From an uncultured Clostridium sp. (GTDB lineage Bacteria > Bacillota > Clostridia > TANB77 > CAG-508), in contig CAKNJR010000001.1 in NCBI GenBank assembly GCA_930986425.1, forward strand, positions 186,001 through 250,000: DNA of 64,000 nucleotides, written 5' to 3'. Below, piece after piece: positions 8,752-18,576 of this stretch (position 1 is the stretch's first letter; each line of letters begins with the position of its first letter). The notes beneath the pieces are model-generated. The model had not been told where the DNA came from. It made no database searches and saw only the letters and a program-made list of their open reading frames with translations. The translations under genes were made by a program, and so were the position numbers.

Positions 8752-8800
8752 ACTAGACTAATCATATTTATTATACCACATTTTCAACAATTAATCTAGT
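8752..8800 (-). promoter_or_regulatory. Inverted repeat flanking the sortase -10 box
   Basis: Arms 8752-8762 and 8790-8800 (11 bp, one mismatch) flank a minus-strand TATAAT (8770-8775). The position fits an operator around the promoter. No regulator gene is adjacent. A hairpin role in the opposite direction is also possible because T6 follows on the plus strand. Confidence 0.4.
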
Positions 8801-8849
8801 CTTTTTTCCCTAGTTTTTATGATTTATGCTTTTGTAAATTACTTAATAA

Positions 8850-9188
8850 CTATCTTGTAGGTAGTTTTTCCCCACCTAATATATGAAAATGCAAATGTTT
8901 AACAGCTTGTCCGCCATCTTCACCAACATTAGACAATACTCTAAATCCTGTTTTATCAACGCCAACAATTTTAGCCACTTTATTTATTGTTTCAAATAAG
9001 TGATATAATAACTCTTTATGGTCTTCTTTTAATTCAAGTAAACTTACTATATGAACTTTAGGTATTACTAGTACATGAATTTTGGCAATTGGATTAATAT
9101 CATAAAAAGCAAGAACTTCATCATCTTCATATACTTTTTTTGAAGGAATTTCTCCTTTAATTATTTTACAAAATACACAATCTTCCAT
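8850..9188 (-). CDS. HIT family (HinT-like) nucleotide hydrolase
   Basis: 112-residue histidine-triad protein, the usual length of HinT-type purine nucleoside phosphoramidases. The active-site motif HLHFH is at residues 98-102, and the N-terminal CVFCKIIKGEIPS block with its CxxC is present. An in-frame ATG at 9194 directly abuts the SD; ATG 9188 is 7 nt from GAGG and is preferred. It follows alaS on the same strand, 128 bp away. The physiological substrate is not evident. Confidence 0.9.
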   Translation of the reverse strand: MEDCVFCKIIKGEIPSKKVYEDDEVLAFYDINPIAKIHVLVIPKVHIVSLLELKEDHKELLYHLFETINKVAKIVGVDKTGFRVLSNVGEDGGQAVKHLHFHILGGEKLPTR

Positions 9189-9316
9189 AATCATTCCTCT
9201 TTTTACTAAAAATCTATAAAATATTGTTTTTCAAAATAGTAACAATAATATATCATAAAAATTTTAACATTAAATAATAATGTTTGCAATATTTTTATAG
9301 TATCAGATTTATAATC

Positions 9317-11068
9317 TTACTCAAGTATTGCTTTTATTCTTCTAACTCCTTGTGAGCTAGCTTCTTCTTTAACAATTTTAAAATGTCCAAGTTCTCCTGT
9401 ATGCTTTACGTGAGGTCCTCCACATAATTCTTTTGAAACATTTCCTATTGTATACACAGTTACCTCATCAGGATATTTTTCAATGAACATACATTCAGCT
9501 CCTGATTTTAAAGCTTCTTCTTTTGACATAGTTTCTATTGTTACAGGTAAATCTTCATTTATCCATTCATTTACTAAGTCTTCTGCCTTTTGCTTTTCCT
9601 CTGGAGTTAGCTTATGGTCACAGTTAAAGTCGAATCTCATTCTCTCTGTTGTAATGTTAGAACCTCTTTGATGTGAATCTGGTCCTATAACTTTTTTCAA
9701 TGCTGCATTAAGTAAATGTGTTGCTGTATGATAAGCTATTGTTTTTTCATTTTGTTCTGCGAGACCCCCTTTAAACTTTTGGTCACTGCCCATTCTTGAT
9801 TTTTCTTGATGCTCTTTAAACAATTTATCAACTTCACTTAAATCTACTTCAAATCCATTTTCTGTTGCTAAGTCTTTTGTAACTTCTGGTGGAAATCCAT
9901 ATGTTTCATATAAATTAAATATTGTTTTTCCATCAATTTTATTAATTCCTTGATTTTTAAGTCTATTAATAACTTTATTAAATTCTCTCTCTCCATTATT
10001 TAAAGTTTTCATAAACTTATCTTTTTCAGCTACAATTACATCTTTTATTTCTTGTCTATGAGATTCTAATTCTGGATACATTTCATGTAAAGTATCAATA
10101 TTTAAATTAATCAAGTTTGGTAATTCATTTAAGTCAATTTGTAATTTATTTAAATGTCTTGTCATTCTACGAATTAGTCTTCTTAGAATATATCCTCTAT
10201 CTAAATTTGAAGGTCTTCCACCATCGCAAATAATCATCATACTTGCACGCAAGTGTTCTGCAACAATTCTTCTGCTTGCTATATCATCATTTTTAGCTAA
10301 ACTTTGTAGTTTTTCCATTACTGGGCTAAATATTTCAGTATCAAATGGTGTTTGCTTTCCTTGTAATAGCATTGCCATTCTTTCTAATCCAAGTCCTGTA
10401 TCAACATTTCTTTGCTCTAATTTAGTATATTTTCCATCCTTTTTATAGTATTCCATGAAAACATTGTTCCATATTTCCACATATTTTCCACAATCACAAG
10501 ATGGCTGACAATCTTCTGAACATTTTGGCTTTCCAGTATCATAAAACATTTCTGTATCAGGTCCACAAGGTCCTTCTTCACCTGCAATCCACCAATTATC
10601 ATCTTTTCCATAGAAATATATTCTTTCTTTTGGAATTCCTGCTTTTTCCCAACAAGAAGCTGTAAGTTCATCTCTTGGACAATCCTCATCTCCAGCAAAG
10701 CATGTAACAGAAATTTTTTCAGAAGGAATTCCTAATTCTTTTGTTAAAAATTCATAACTCATTTGTATTGATTCTTCTTTAAAATAATCTCCTAATGACC
10801 AATTTCCAAGCATTTCAAAATATGTTAAATGTCTATTATCCCCAACTTCATCAATATCATTAGTACGTAAACATTTTTGATAGTCTGTTAATCTTTTTCC
10901 TTCTGGATGTTTTTCACCTAAAAGATATGGTACTAATGGTTGCATACCAGCAGTTGTAAATAATACTGATGGGTCATTTTCTGGTATTAATGGGCTACTA
11001 GGAATAACCTTGTGTCCATGGTTTTCAAAAAATTTCAAATATTTATTTCTAATATCTATTGCTTTCAT
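9317..11068 (-). CDS. alaS: Alanyl-tRNA synthetase, short form lacking the C-terminal domain
   Basis: Charges tRNA-Ala. The protein has the class II catalytic core (residues 1-240), the tRNA-recognition helical domain, and the editing domain with its zinc ligands His447, His451 (HTATH) and Cys549, His553 (CGGPH). It stops at residue 583, right after the SAD domain; ordinary bacterial AlaRS is about 870 residues and continues with a coiled coil and the DHHA1/C-Ala domain. Downstream sequence to the HIT gene has no remnant, so this looks like a true short form, not a fresh truncation. A Cys-rich insertion (183-193, KCSEDCQPSCDC) is also notable. Confidence 0.9.
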   Translation of the reverse strand: MKAIDIRNKYLKFFENHGHKVIPSSPLIPENDPSVLFTTAGMQPLVPYLLGEKHPEGKRLTDYQKCLRTNDIDEVGDNRHLTYFEMLGNWSLGDYFKEESIQMSYEFLTKELGIPSEKISVTCFAGDEDCPRDELTASCWEKAGIPKERIYFYGKDDNWWIAGEEGPCGPDTEMFYDTGKPKCSEDCQPSCDCGKYVEIWNNVFMEYYKKDGKYTKLEQRNVDTGLGLERMAMLLQGKQTPFDTEIFSPVMEKLQSLAKNDDIASRRIVAEHLRASMMIICDGGRPSNLDRGYILRRLIRRMTRHLNKLQIDLNELPNLINLNIDTLHEMYPELESHRQEIKDVIVAEKDKFMKTLNNGEREFNKVINRLKNQGINKIDGKTIFNLYETYGFPPEVTKDLATENGFEVDLSEVDKLFKEHQEKSRMGSDQKFKGGLAEQNEKTIAYHTATHLLNAALKKVIGPDSHQRGSNITTERMRFDFNCDHKLTPEEKQKAEDLVNEWINEDLPVTIETMSKEEALKSGAECMFIEKYPDEVTVYTIGNVSKELCGGPHVKHTGELGHFKIVKEEASSQGVRRIKAILE

Positions 11069-11143
11069 TTATATGTCAGTCCTTTCCCTTTATTAACATT
11101 TATATTTTACCATTTTATTGTGTTTTGTCAATTGTTTTAGTTA

Positions 11144-12538
11144 TTATTTATCACTAATCTCACCTAATAATTCAATAGCCTTTTTATCATTTTCTAAAAT
11201 TTTAACATTCAAAATTCTATCAATAACATTCTCTTCGTCTTCTTTTTTTCCTTTTGCATTTACCATAATATAATTTGCAGTATGACCTTTAAAGTATCCA
11301 TTCTTGTACTCTTCAAATAGGACTTTAACATTTTTTCCAATATAACTTTCATTATATTCATTTTGATTTTTATTTGAAAGTTCTATAAGTTTTTTGCTTC
11401 TCTCTTCTTTTATTTTGCCATCAACTTGATTTTTCATCTTTATAGCAACAGTTCCTTTTTTAGGAGAATACTTGAAGATGTGCATTTTGTAGAATTTTAT
11501 TTTTTTTAGAAACTCATAAGTTTTTTTAAAATCTTCATCTGTTTCATTTGGAAATCCTACAATAATGTCTGTTGTAAGAGCCACCTCATGATAGACCCTT
11601 CTCAGCAAATTTGCCGAATTTTCAAATTCTTCTGTTGTGTATCTTCTATTCATCTCTTTTAATGTTTTATCACATCCGCTTTGAAGTGATAAATGAAAAT
11701 GTGGGCAAATTTTTTCTAATTTGCTTAATCTTTTTACAAAATCTTCTGTAATAAGTTTTGGCTCTAGTGAACCCAGTCTTATTCGTTCTATGCCTTTTAC
11801 TTTATTTATTTGTTCTAGTAATTCAATTAATCTAAAACCACCTGTATGCAAATCATCTTTTGGGTCAAACGGCTTAAAATTTTGGTTATATCCAAAAGTC
11901 TCTCTATATTTTTTAGCATCTTCCATACTAAAATCTTTTCCAAAAGAAGCTAAATGTATACCTGTAATTACAACTTCTTTTATTCCATCCTGTGCAATTT
12001 GCGCTATTTCTCTTAAAATACTTTCGGGGTTTCTACTTCTTACCTTTCCTCTTGCATAAGGAATTATGCAATATGAGCAAAATCTATCACAGCCGTCTTG
12101 CACCTTTACAACCGCTCTGTTAAGTTCTGTGTAAGTTGTTGTACCGAAGTCTAGGTAGTTATTTTGATGCATTACATCACCTACTTTGACTAAACCATGT
12201 TTCTCGTTTAAAAATTCTTCCACAATTTTAACTATATTAGTCTTTTCATTTACACCAATTACAATATCCACTTCTGGCATTTTTTCAATCTCTTCTTTAG
12301 CTGTTTGTGCATAACAACCACACACAACAATAATAGCCTTTGGATTTAACTCCTTGGCTCTTCTTATCATCTGCCTTGATTTCCTCTCAGCAATATTAGT
12401 TACGGCACATGTGTTTATGACATATATATCAGCGTTACTCTCACTTAAATCATATCCATATGTCATAAACTGCTGTTCCATAGCTTCTGTTTCGTATGTA
12501 TTTACTTTGCAACCTAATGTATAAAATTTAACTTTCAT
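11144..12538 (-). CDS. mtaB: tRNA N6-threonylcarbamoyladenosine (t6A37) methylthiotransferase MtaB
   Basis: Radical SAM enzyme that converts t6A37 to ms2t6A in tRNAs reading ANN codons. The 464-residue protein has the UPF0004 domain at its N terminus (YTLGCKVNTYETEAM), the radical SAM cluster motif CDRFCSYC around residue 150, the SLQSGCD region, and a TRAM-like C-terminal domain. The Cys-containing TLGCKVN signature distinguishes MtaB from MiaB. It is monocistronic between alaS and the DUF2207 gene. Confidence 0.93.
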   Translation of the reverse strand: MKVKFYTLGCKVNTYETEAMEQQFMTYGYDLSESNADIYVINTCAVTNIAERKSRQMIRRAKELNPKAIIVVCGCYAQTAKEEIEKMPEVDIVIGVNEKTNIVKIVEEFLNEKHGLVKVGDVMHQNNYLDFGTTTYTELNRAVVKVQDGCDRFCSYCIIPYARGKVRSRNPESILREIAQIAQDGIKEVVITGIHLASFGKDFSMEDAKKYRETFGYNQNFKPFDPKDDLHTGGFRLIELLEQINKVKGIERIRLGSLEPKLITEDFVKRLSKLEKICPHFHLSLQSGCDKTLKEMNRRYTTEEFENSANLLRRVYHEVALTTDIIVGFPNETDEDFKKTYEFLKKIKFYKMHIFKYSPKKGTVAIKMKNQVDGKIKEERSKKLIELSNKNQNEYNESYIGKNVKVLFEEYKNGYFKGHTANYIMVNAKGKKEDEENVIDRILNVKILENDKKAIELLGEISDK

Positions 12539-12616
12539 AATGGCTATATTATACCATTTTTATGTTAATTAATCAATAGTTTTTTCTTTTGAAGATGCAT
12601 TTTCAATGAATGCAAA

Positions 12617-12642
12617 TTTTCAAAAAAGGGCCGTCCCAAACG
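12617..12642 (-). repeat. 3' repeat, copy 1 (GGGACGG...CCTTTTTTGAAAA type)
   Basis: Read on the minus strand it is TTTGGGACGGCCCTTTTTTGAAAA (in two parts: TTTGGGACGG, then CCCTTTTTTGAAAA). A near-identical copy lies at 56207-56232. Both sit within about 60 bp after the end of a minus-strand gene and in the same orientation relative to it. Confidence 0.7.
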
Positions 12643-12655
12643 TAAAATATGCAAA

Positions 12656-12681
12656 GAAAAAGAGGAAGTTTTACCTTCCTC
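12656..12681 (-). terminator. Intrinsic terminator of the DUF2207 gene
   Basis: 7-bp perfect stem (662-668 with 675-681 of the 12.6-kb stretch) and a loop GTAAAA, followed on the minus strand by TTTTTC. The loop contains the TAA at 12671-12673, which is the expected stop of the DUF2207 gene in the shifted frame. Confidence 0.75.
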
Positions 12682-14613
12682 CTCCTCCACCACCGGCCTC
12701 CGCCGCCGGCCGCCTCCTCCGGAGAAGCCTCCGCCTCCGCCAGAGCCTGACGAGAATGATGATGACATTGCATTACTTACTGATTTAAAACTACTTGAAA
12801 AGTCCATATGTGACATTATAAATATAGTTGGATATATATTATAATCATAGTTATCAAAATCAGGATATACAATTTTTAATTGTTTAATAACTTTTTCAGA
12901 TATTCCAAAAGCTGTTGCATATACTAGATACCTTTCCCATACAGCTAAATCTGGTACATCTTTTTCTTTAAGTAGTGAAAAGTCTTCCATATATTTTTTA
13001 AATGCTTTCCACTTATCTTGTTCATCTACACCTGCTTGGGTGTATACACTTATTCTCTTATTTGCTTTACTAATTAAAACAAAATCTGCAATTAACATTA
13101 CTAACGCTAATACAAGTACATACCATGGAATGCCAATGCTATTTACTGTATTTGTAACAAAATCTATGTTGTCTAACAAAAATATCATTACAAATGGAAT
13201 TATTACACCAATTGAGCATCCTGCCATATTGGCATTTCTTCTCTTTATACCTTTTAAATCTAAGATATTATTTGCTGTAAGTTTTTTCTTTATAGATTTA
13301 TCTAATCCATTCTTCAAATTAACTACTCTTGAGCTATTAGCATTTATATATTTCTTTAATTCTTGCATTGTTATTTCATCAGGATTATCCGACAAGTTTC
13401 CTTTATTAAATACACTTTTAGTTTTATTCTTACATGCTGTAATCAAGAAATTATATACATATATTTCATCACTGTTTAATTGTACTTGATTAGAATTGTT
13501 ATTTAATATTGTTATTCTGCTATCTTCTTTTCCTTTGCTATCTTTTATTTCTTCAATTTTAATAAACTTTTTTAATGCTAAATTTAATAAAGTTGAAGAA
13601 AATACTCTTCCTATATCATATTGATTAAATCCCTGATAATTTTCATTTAAAATATATAATGCTTCTGCTGGTGTTGCATCTGCTCTTGGCAAATCTCTAA
13701 AATAATCATAATGTGTTGTTGGAACAACTGGTTTTACAGTTGCTAGAATTCTTATATTTTTAACAGCAAAATATATTAGCACTCCAAATATAACAAGACA
13801 TATTATTACAGTAATAATTATTTTTCCCATTCTCGTTGCATTTGCTTCATTTGCCCATGAGTTTTCTTCCTGCAAAATAGTATTTAATCTATTTGCATTA
13901 TACATTCTTCCAGAATATGCCACCCCATCATTTGGCATAGCAATTCTTACTTCCACCATTTTTTCAGCTTGATTATTATTTACTTCAAATGTTACAGTAT
14001 CATTACTTGCTTTCGTAATTGTACCATTTAAATCAGGTGTATGTCCCCAAACTCTTAACTCGTCTAAGTTTGAAACAGCTGATGGTAATTTTATAGTACC
14101 TGTAATTTTTTTAGCAGGTATTTCAAAATCGCTTCCTAAAAACTGCCAGTACATTTCAGCACAGTCATTATATATTGCAATAGCATCATTTACATGATAG
14201 CTTATTTTGTATGTTGCTGTTCCTGAAGAATTTTCATACCCTGTTCCCCAAGCAACTTCATAATTAGACCCCATGTCTAAAAAGTAGTATTCATCTGTTG
14301 GTAAATGATATGCATAATCACCATAATCCTCCATTGAGATTTCTAAACCACTACTCGTTATTCTACTTACTGAGCCATTAGTTATGCTAGTATACTTAGT
14401 AGAATCAATTTTGAATGTTTTGTACAAAGTATTAGTATCACTTACATCAATATTCCATGTTTCTACAACATCCATAGAACCATCACTATTAATTTGTACA
14501 TCAAAGTTCAAACTATTTAAATACAAGTCTGAACTTGCTTCCACATTACTATAAAAAGCTAATGTAGCAAATAGAAGCACTATTAAAACAATTATCTTTT
14601 TTAATGTTTTCAT
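12671..14613 (-). CDS. DUF2207 membrane protein with a probable C-terminal frameshift
   Basis: Large membrane protein of the DUF2207 (YciQ-like) family, function unknown. It has an N-terminal signal segment, an extracellular beta-rich domain (about 25-240), a membrane span near 263-285, a cytoplasmic region, two further spans (about 464-510) and a Ser/Gly-rich tail. Family members end in a pure Gly/Ser tail. Here the open frame changes after SGGGG to Arg/Glu-rich residues and reads 35 codons through the terminator to 12565. In the neighbouring frame the same DNA encodes a Gly6-Arg end with a TAA inside the terminator loop. One missing base near 12700-12712, in a GGC/GGA-rich stretch, explains this. 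I therefore give the end as 12671. Confidence 0.75.
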
Positions 14614-14767
14614 ATTTTCCCCTTTACAAATTTTTCTGTTTTTGTCTCCTATATTGTATTATTATTTTACTCTCACAATTATATTACACTATTTTTATTT
14701 TTTTGTCTATGCTCTAATAAATATTTTTGAATAATATCGTGTAACCTAATGATTTTCGCTCTTTGAA

Positions 14768-14796
14768 TTGAATTTTCAAAGCTTTTATTATATAAT
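14768..14796 (+). promoter_or_regulatory. Promoter of mutS2
   Basis: TTGAAT (14768-14773), 17-bp spacer, TATAAT (14791-14796), 30 bp before the mutS2 start; GAAAGGA supplies the SD. Confidence 0.65.
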
Positions 14797-14826
14797 ATTT
14801 AATATATCAATGAAAGGATTTTTACA

Positions 14827-17010
14827 ATGTTTAACTTAGATAAACTAGAATTTAATAATATACGAGAAAAATTAGCAAGTTATACTAATACTTTTGAAGG
14901 AAAAAATTTAGCATTAAATTTAGAGCCTTCTTCAAAAAGTATGGAAGTTGCATCTTGGCTTAATGAAACTGACGAATGTATGCAAACTAGAAATGTCAAA
15001 GGTGAATTACCAATTTCACAAATAAATGATGTCAGCTTCCTTATAAAAAGTTTAAAAAGTAATCTTTCATTAACAGCTAAAGGATTACTCGAAATAAATA
15101 ATGTTTTAAGAATTGCCAGAGAGTTAACCCAATATTTTAAAGATTTAGAAATCAGTATTCCTACTTTAGAAGATTATTATTCAATGCTTTATTCAAATAA
15201 AGATGTAGAAAAGAAAATTAGCTTATGCATATTATCTGAAGATAGAATCGCAGATAATGCCTCTTCTAAACTTTTTTCTATTAGAAAGTCAAAGAAGATT
15301 TTAGAAAGCGATATAAAAATCAAATTAAATCAAATCATGCATTTGAATAGTAAATATATTATGGATAATGTCATTACAATTAGAGATGGTAGATATGTAA
15401 TTCCAGTAAAAGATGAATATAAAGGATATCTAAAAGGGCTTATTCATGACACATCTGCAAGCGGTTCAACTGTATATATGGAACCTTTTGTTGTTTTTGA
15501 GATTAACAATAAAATAAACAATTTAACTCTTGTAGAGAATAAAGAAATAGAAAGAATCTTAAATGCGCTTTCAAAACTATTATTTCCAATTGTTTCATCA
15601 ATTGAAAAAGATGTTGAAATAATAGCCAAACTAGATTTTATTAATGCTAAGGCAAAACTCGCAACTGAAATGGATGCAAATAAACCTATTATTTCTAAAG
15701 AAATAAATTTAATTAAAGCAAGACATCCATTGATTTCTAAAGCTCAAGTTGTTCCAATAGATATCTATGTTGGAAAAGATTTTACAACTTTAGTAATTAC
15801 AGGTCCTAATACAGGTGGAAAGACTGTTAGTTTAAAAACTGTAGGGCTACTTTGTCTTATGGCTCAATCTGGTCTATTTATACCAGCTGGTGAAAATAGC
15901 ACAGTTAAAATTTTTGAAAATATATTTGCAGATATTGGTGATGAACAAAGTATTGAACAATCTTTAAGTACTTTTTCAAGCCATATAACTAATATTGTAA
16001 AAATAGTAGATATAGTAAATGATAAAAGTTTAGTTTTAGTAGATGAGTTGGGCTCTGGTACAGACCCATTAGAAGGAGCTAATTTAGCTATTTCTTTGCT
16101 TGAATATTTTCATAATCAAGGAGCACTTACAGTTGCTACAACTCATTATCAAGAAATAAAGAACTATTGTATAACTCATGAAGGATTTGAAAACGCAAGC
16201 GCTGAATTTGACATAGAAAAATTAGAGCCTACTTATCATCTACTTATAGGTATTCCAGGCAAAAGCAATGCTTTCGCAATAAGTAAACGTTTAGGACTAA
16301 AGCAGTCTATTTTAAATCGAGCAAATAGTTTAATGGAAAAACCTGACACTGATATTGAAACTTTAATGAAAGAAATTTATGATGATAGAATATCAATAGA
16401 AAACTTAAAAAAAGAAGAAGAAAAAAATCTTAATCAAATTACTCTATTGCGAAAATCTTTGGAAAACCAAGTTTCAGATAGGTTAGCTCGTGAAGAAGAA
16501 AAAGTTGAAAAGGCTAAAAAAGAAGCTAGAGAAATATTGCAAGATGCTAAAGATGAAGCTAATAGAGTAATAAGAGAATTAAGTGGATTAGGTTCAAAAG
16601 ATTTAAAAAAAGCAAACGAATTAAGAAATAAGTTAAATAGCGATTTAAAAGAAACAGAATCTAGCAATGGCTTAGATTTAAGTGTCTTATTAAAACTAAA
16701 TAATCAGGAAACAAATAAACCTAGTGGCAAAGCTAACGTTCATATTGAAAATACAGCTTCAATGAGTATTTCTTCTGAAATAAATCTCATTGGGGAAAAT
16801 GTTGATACAGCAATAATGTCACTTGATAAATATTTAGATAATTGCACAATGGCTCATTTAAAACAAGTTAGAGTAATTCACGGCAAAGGTACTGGAAAAC
16901 TACGTGAAGGCATACACAATTACTTAAAGAAATCTAAATATGTTAGCTCATATAGAATTGCAGGCTATGGTGAAGGTGACTATGGTGTAACAATTGTGGA
17001 ATTAAAATAA
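14827..17010 (+). CDS. mutS2: Endonuclease MutS2
   Basis: 727-residue MutS2; in Firmicutes it restrains recombination and splits collided ribosomes. It has the MutS core and clamp-like helices (1-290), an ABC-type ATPase with Walker A TGPNTGGKT near residue 330 and LVDELGSGTDP (Walker B), a coiled-coil connector (about 510-600), and a C-terminal Smr nuclease domain with the HGKGTG motif. It lacks the N-terminal mismatch-recognition domain of MutS. It is one of few plus-strand genes here and has its own promoter and terminator, so it is monocistronic. Confidence 0.95.
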   Translation: MFNLDKLEFNNIREKLASYTNTFEGKNLALNLEPSSKSMEVASWLNETDECMQTRNVKGELPISQINDVSFLIKSLKSNLSLTAKGLLEINNVLRIARELTQYFKDLEISIPTLEDYYSMLYSNKDVEKKISLCILSEDRIADNASSKLFSIRKSKKILESDIKIKLNQIMHLNSKYIMDNVITIRDGRYVIPVKDEYKGYLKGLIHDTSASGSTVYMEPFVVFEINNKINNLTLVENKEIERILNALSKLLFPIVSSIEKDVEIIAKLDFINAKAKLATEMDANKPIISKEINLIKARHPLISKAQVVPIDIYVGKDFTTLVITGPNTGGKTVSLKTVGLLCLMAQSGLFIPAGENSTVKIFENIFADIGDEQSIEQSLSTFSSHITNIVKIVDIVNDKSLVLVDELGSGTDPLEGANLAISLLEYFHNQGALTVATTHYQEIKNYCITHEGFENASAEFDIEKLEPTYHLLIGIPGKSNAFAISKRLGLKQSILNRANSLMEKPDTDIETLMKEIYDDRISIENLKKEEEKNLNQITLLRKSLENQVSDRLAREEEKVEKAKKEAREILQDAKDEANRVIRELSGLGSKDLKKANELRNKLNSDLKETESSNGLDLSVLLKLNNQETNKPSGKANVHIENTASMSISSEINLIGENVDTAIMSLDKYLDNCTMAHLKQVRVIHGKGTGKLREGIHNYLKKSKYVSSYRIAGYGEGDYGVTIVELK

Positions 17011-17040
17011 AGAGTAGAGCTTTTGCCCTACTCTTTTACT
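17009..17040 (+). terminator. Terminator of mutS2
   Basis: 9-bp perfect stem (17009-17017 with 17028-17036), 10-nt loop, then TTTTAC context. It overlaps the mutS2 stop codon. The convergent gene ending at 17055 may use it too. Confidence 0.8.
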
Positions 17041-17054
17041 TTATCTTATATTTC

Positions 17055-17495
17055 CTACACTCTTCTCAAGCAATTTCTAAATTGTCTTTGACAAGCACAA
17101 GTTCTGCAAGCAGTTGTATTCGGGTCACCATTGCGTAATGTGCCACACCCACAATTACAATTGTTTCCACTTCTATTTTGCAAGCCATTATTTGAGTTGC
17201 AACATGAGCAATTGTCATTATCATGATTTCCGTTATCACCTATAAAGTTAATTTCTATAGTTCTATTCGCGATTCTACAGAAGATACTAACAATGTATGC
17301 CGTAATTAGAGCTATAATCGCATATATAAATGCTGCAATTAAGAAGCTTACTCCATATACGGTAAATGTAACAATTAAGAAAATTGCCAATACAATTGCT
17401 GATACTAAGTATGGATTACAAAGAATTTTTTGTAGAGCAATTGCAAATATGATTGTCGCAATAGGAAATATAAATAAAAATAAAATTATATTCAT
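17055..17495 (-). CDS. DUF2651-like membrane protein with Cys-rich tail
   Basis: 146 residues. The first ~75 form three membrane spans and resemble the small DUF2651 proteins of Bacillus (FIFPIATIIF..., then the FLIVTFTVYG pattern). The remaining ~60 residues are a polar tail with 13 cysteines in CSCC, CNCGCG and CRTCAC clusters. The tail is not part of DUF2651 proteins I know. Its composition echoes the two tiny peptides at 7.4-7.7 kb. It is convergent with mutS2 and apparently monocistronic. Function unknown; metal binding by the tail is a guess. Confidence 0.6.
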   Translation of the reverse strand: MNIILFLFIFPIATIIFAIALQKILCNPYLVSAIVLAIFLIVTFTVYGVSFLIAAFIYAIIALITAYIVSIFCRIANRTIEINFIGDNGNHDNDNCSCCNSNNGLQNRSGNNCNCGCGTLRNGDPNTTACRTCACQRQFRNCLRRV

Positions 17496-17614
17496 ATTAT
17501 CCCCTTGTATATTTTATGTCAATTGCTCTTTTTTTGACACAAAATGTAATATCATTTTGCTCTTATTAATGTTTTTTTGTGAGTGTAACAAAGATGTGGA
17601 AACTTTTAATCAAA

Positions 17615-18367
17615 TTATTGAACTGTAACATCCCCATATTCCACATTAACCAAGTAAAGTCCTGTAGGGGGCAATGTTTTTCCAGCTTTAAGTCTATCTT
17701 TAGCTTCTAATATTTTTTTTACTTCTATTGGTTCTATTTTTCCTATTCCTACATCAACCAAAGTACCAGCAATAATTCTTACCATGTTATATAGGAATCC
17801 ATTTCCAGTTAATTCTATTGTTACAATTTCTCCTTCCCTTGTAACTTTAGCATCATATATTATTCTAACACTACTCTTACTACTTGTACCACTAGCTTTA
17901 AATGATTTAAAATCATGCTCACCTATTAGATATTTTACAGCTTCATTCATCTTATTTTCATCTAACTTTTCTGGAAAATGATATTGTAAGTTTCTATAAA
18001 TTGCTGTTCCTTGAATTGAATTATTAATTACATATCTATATGTTTTCTTTTTACAAGTATATCTACTGTGAAATTTTTCTGGTACTTCCTCAGCTTCTTT
18101 TATTCTAATTGACTTTTTTAGTTTTGAATTTAAAGCATATGGAATTTTATCTACTGGAAAATCTTTTTCTAATCTAAAATTTGCAACTTGACCAATTGCA
18201 TGTACTCCTGCATCAGTTCTTCCTGAGGCTATTAAGTCAACCTTTTCTCCTGTTACTTCTTCTATTGCTCTTTCTATTTCTCCTTGAATATTAAGCTTAT
18301 TAGGTTGTTTTTGCCAACCATTAAAATCTTTTCCATCATACTCTATTGTTAGTTTAATGTTTCTCAT
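17615..18367 (-). CDS. truA: tRNA pseudouridine synthase A
   Basis: Makes pseudouridine at positions 38-40 of the tRNA anticodon arm. The 250-residue protein has the family length, the N-terminal YDGKDFNGWQ motif and the catalytic aspartate Asp52 in GRTDAGVHA. The C-terminal NGFLYNMVRIIAGTL motif is also present. Its start ATG at 18367 is clear. It stands alone between a membrane protein and an inverted repeat after cdaA. Confidence 0.95.
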   Translation of the reverse strand: MRNIKLTIEYDGKDFNGWQKQPNKLNIQGEIERAIEEVTGEKVDLIASGRTDAGVHAIGQVANFRLEKDFPVDKIPYALNSKLKKSIRIKEAEEVPEKFHSRYTCKKKTYRYVINNSIQGTAIYRNLQYHFPEKLDENKMNEAVKYLIGEHDFKSFKASGTSSKSSVRIIYDAKVTREGEIVTIELTGNGFLYNMVRIIAGTLVDVGIGKIEPIEVKKILEAKDRLKAGKTLPPTGLYLVNVEYGDVTVQ

Positions 18368-18496
18368 TTCTTACTCTCCGTTCAACTTTACGCATTTTTT
18401 ACTTTTCTAAATCATATTTTGTGGATTACTGCTTAATAGTATATACCTTTTATAGACCAAGTATATTTTTACAGTCTTTGAAATTCAAATATTACA

Positions 18497-18536
18497 CCAA
18501 GCAGGGCGTCCTTTTCGTTAGACTCCCTGCTTGGTA
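18497..18536 (-). terminator. Perfect 11-bp hairpin after cdaA
   Basis: Arms 18497-18507 and 18526-18536, 18-nt loop. It lies downstream of cdaA in the direction of transcription. The T-run after the stem is poor on either strand, so termination efficiency is uncertain. Confidence 0.5.
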
Positions 18537-18576
18537 TTATGAATAGTAAAACTTAATTTTTTCCATTTAATAAAAA

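Noticed and set aside
11069..11143. T-box leader upstream of alaS or hisS
   Set aside because: The upstream spaces are short or occupied by coding sequence, and no T-box core sequence or specifier stem was seen.
12606..12788. 60-codon plus-strand Pro-rich ORF
   Set aside because: Antisense of the Gly-rich tail of the DUF2207 gene and its terminator; no SD.
14827..17010. Classical mismatch-recognition MutS
   Set aside because: It lacks the N-terminal mismatch-binding domain and carries a C-terminal Smr domain, so it is MutS2.
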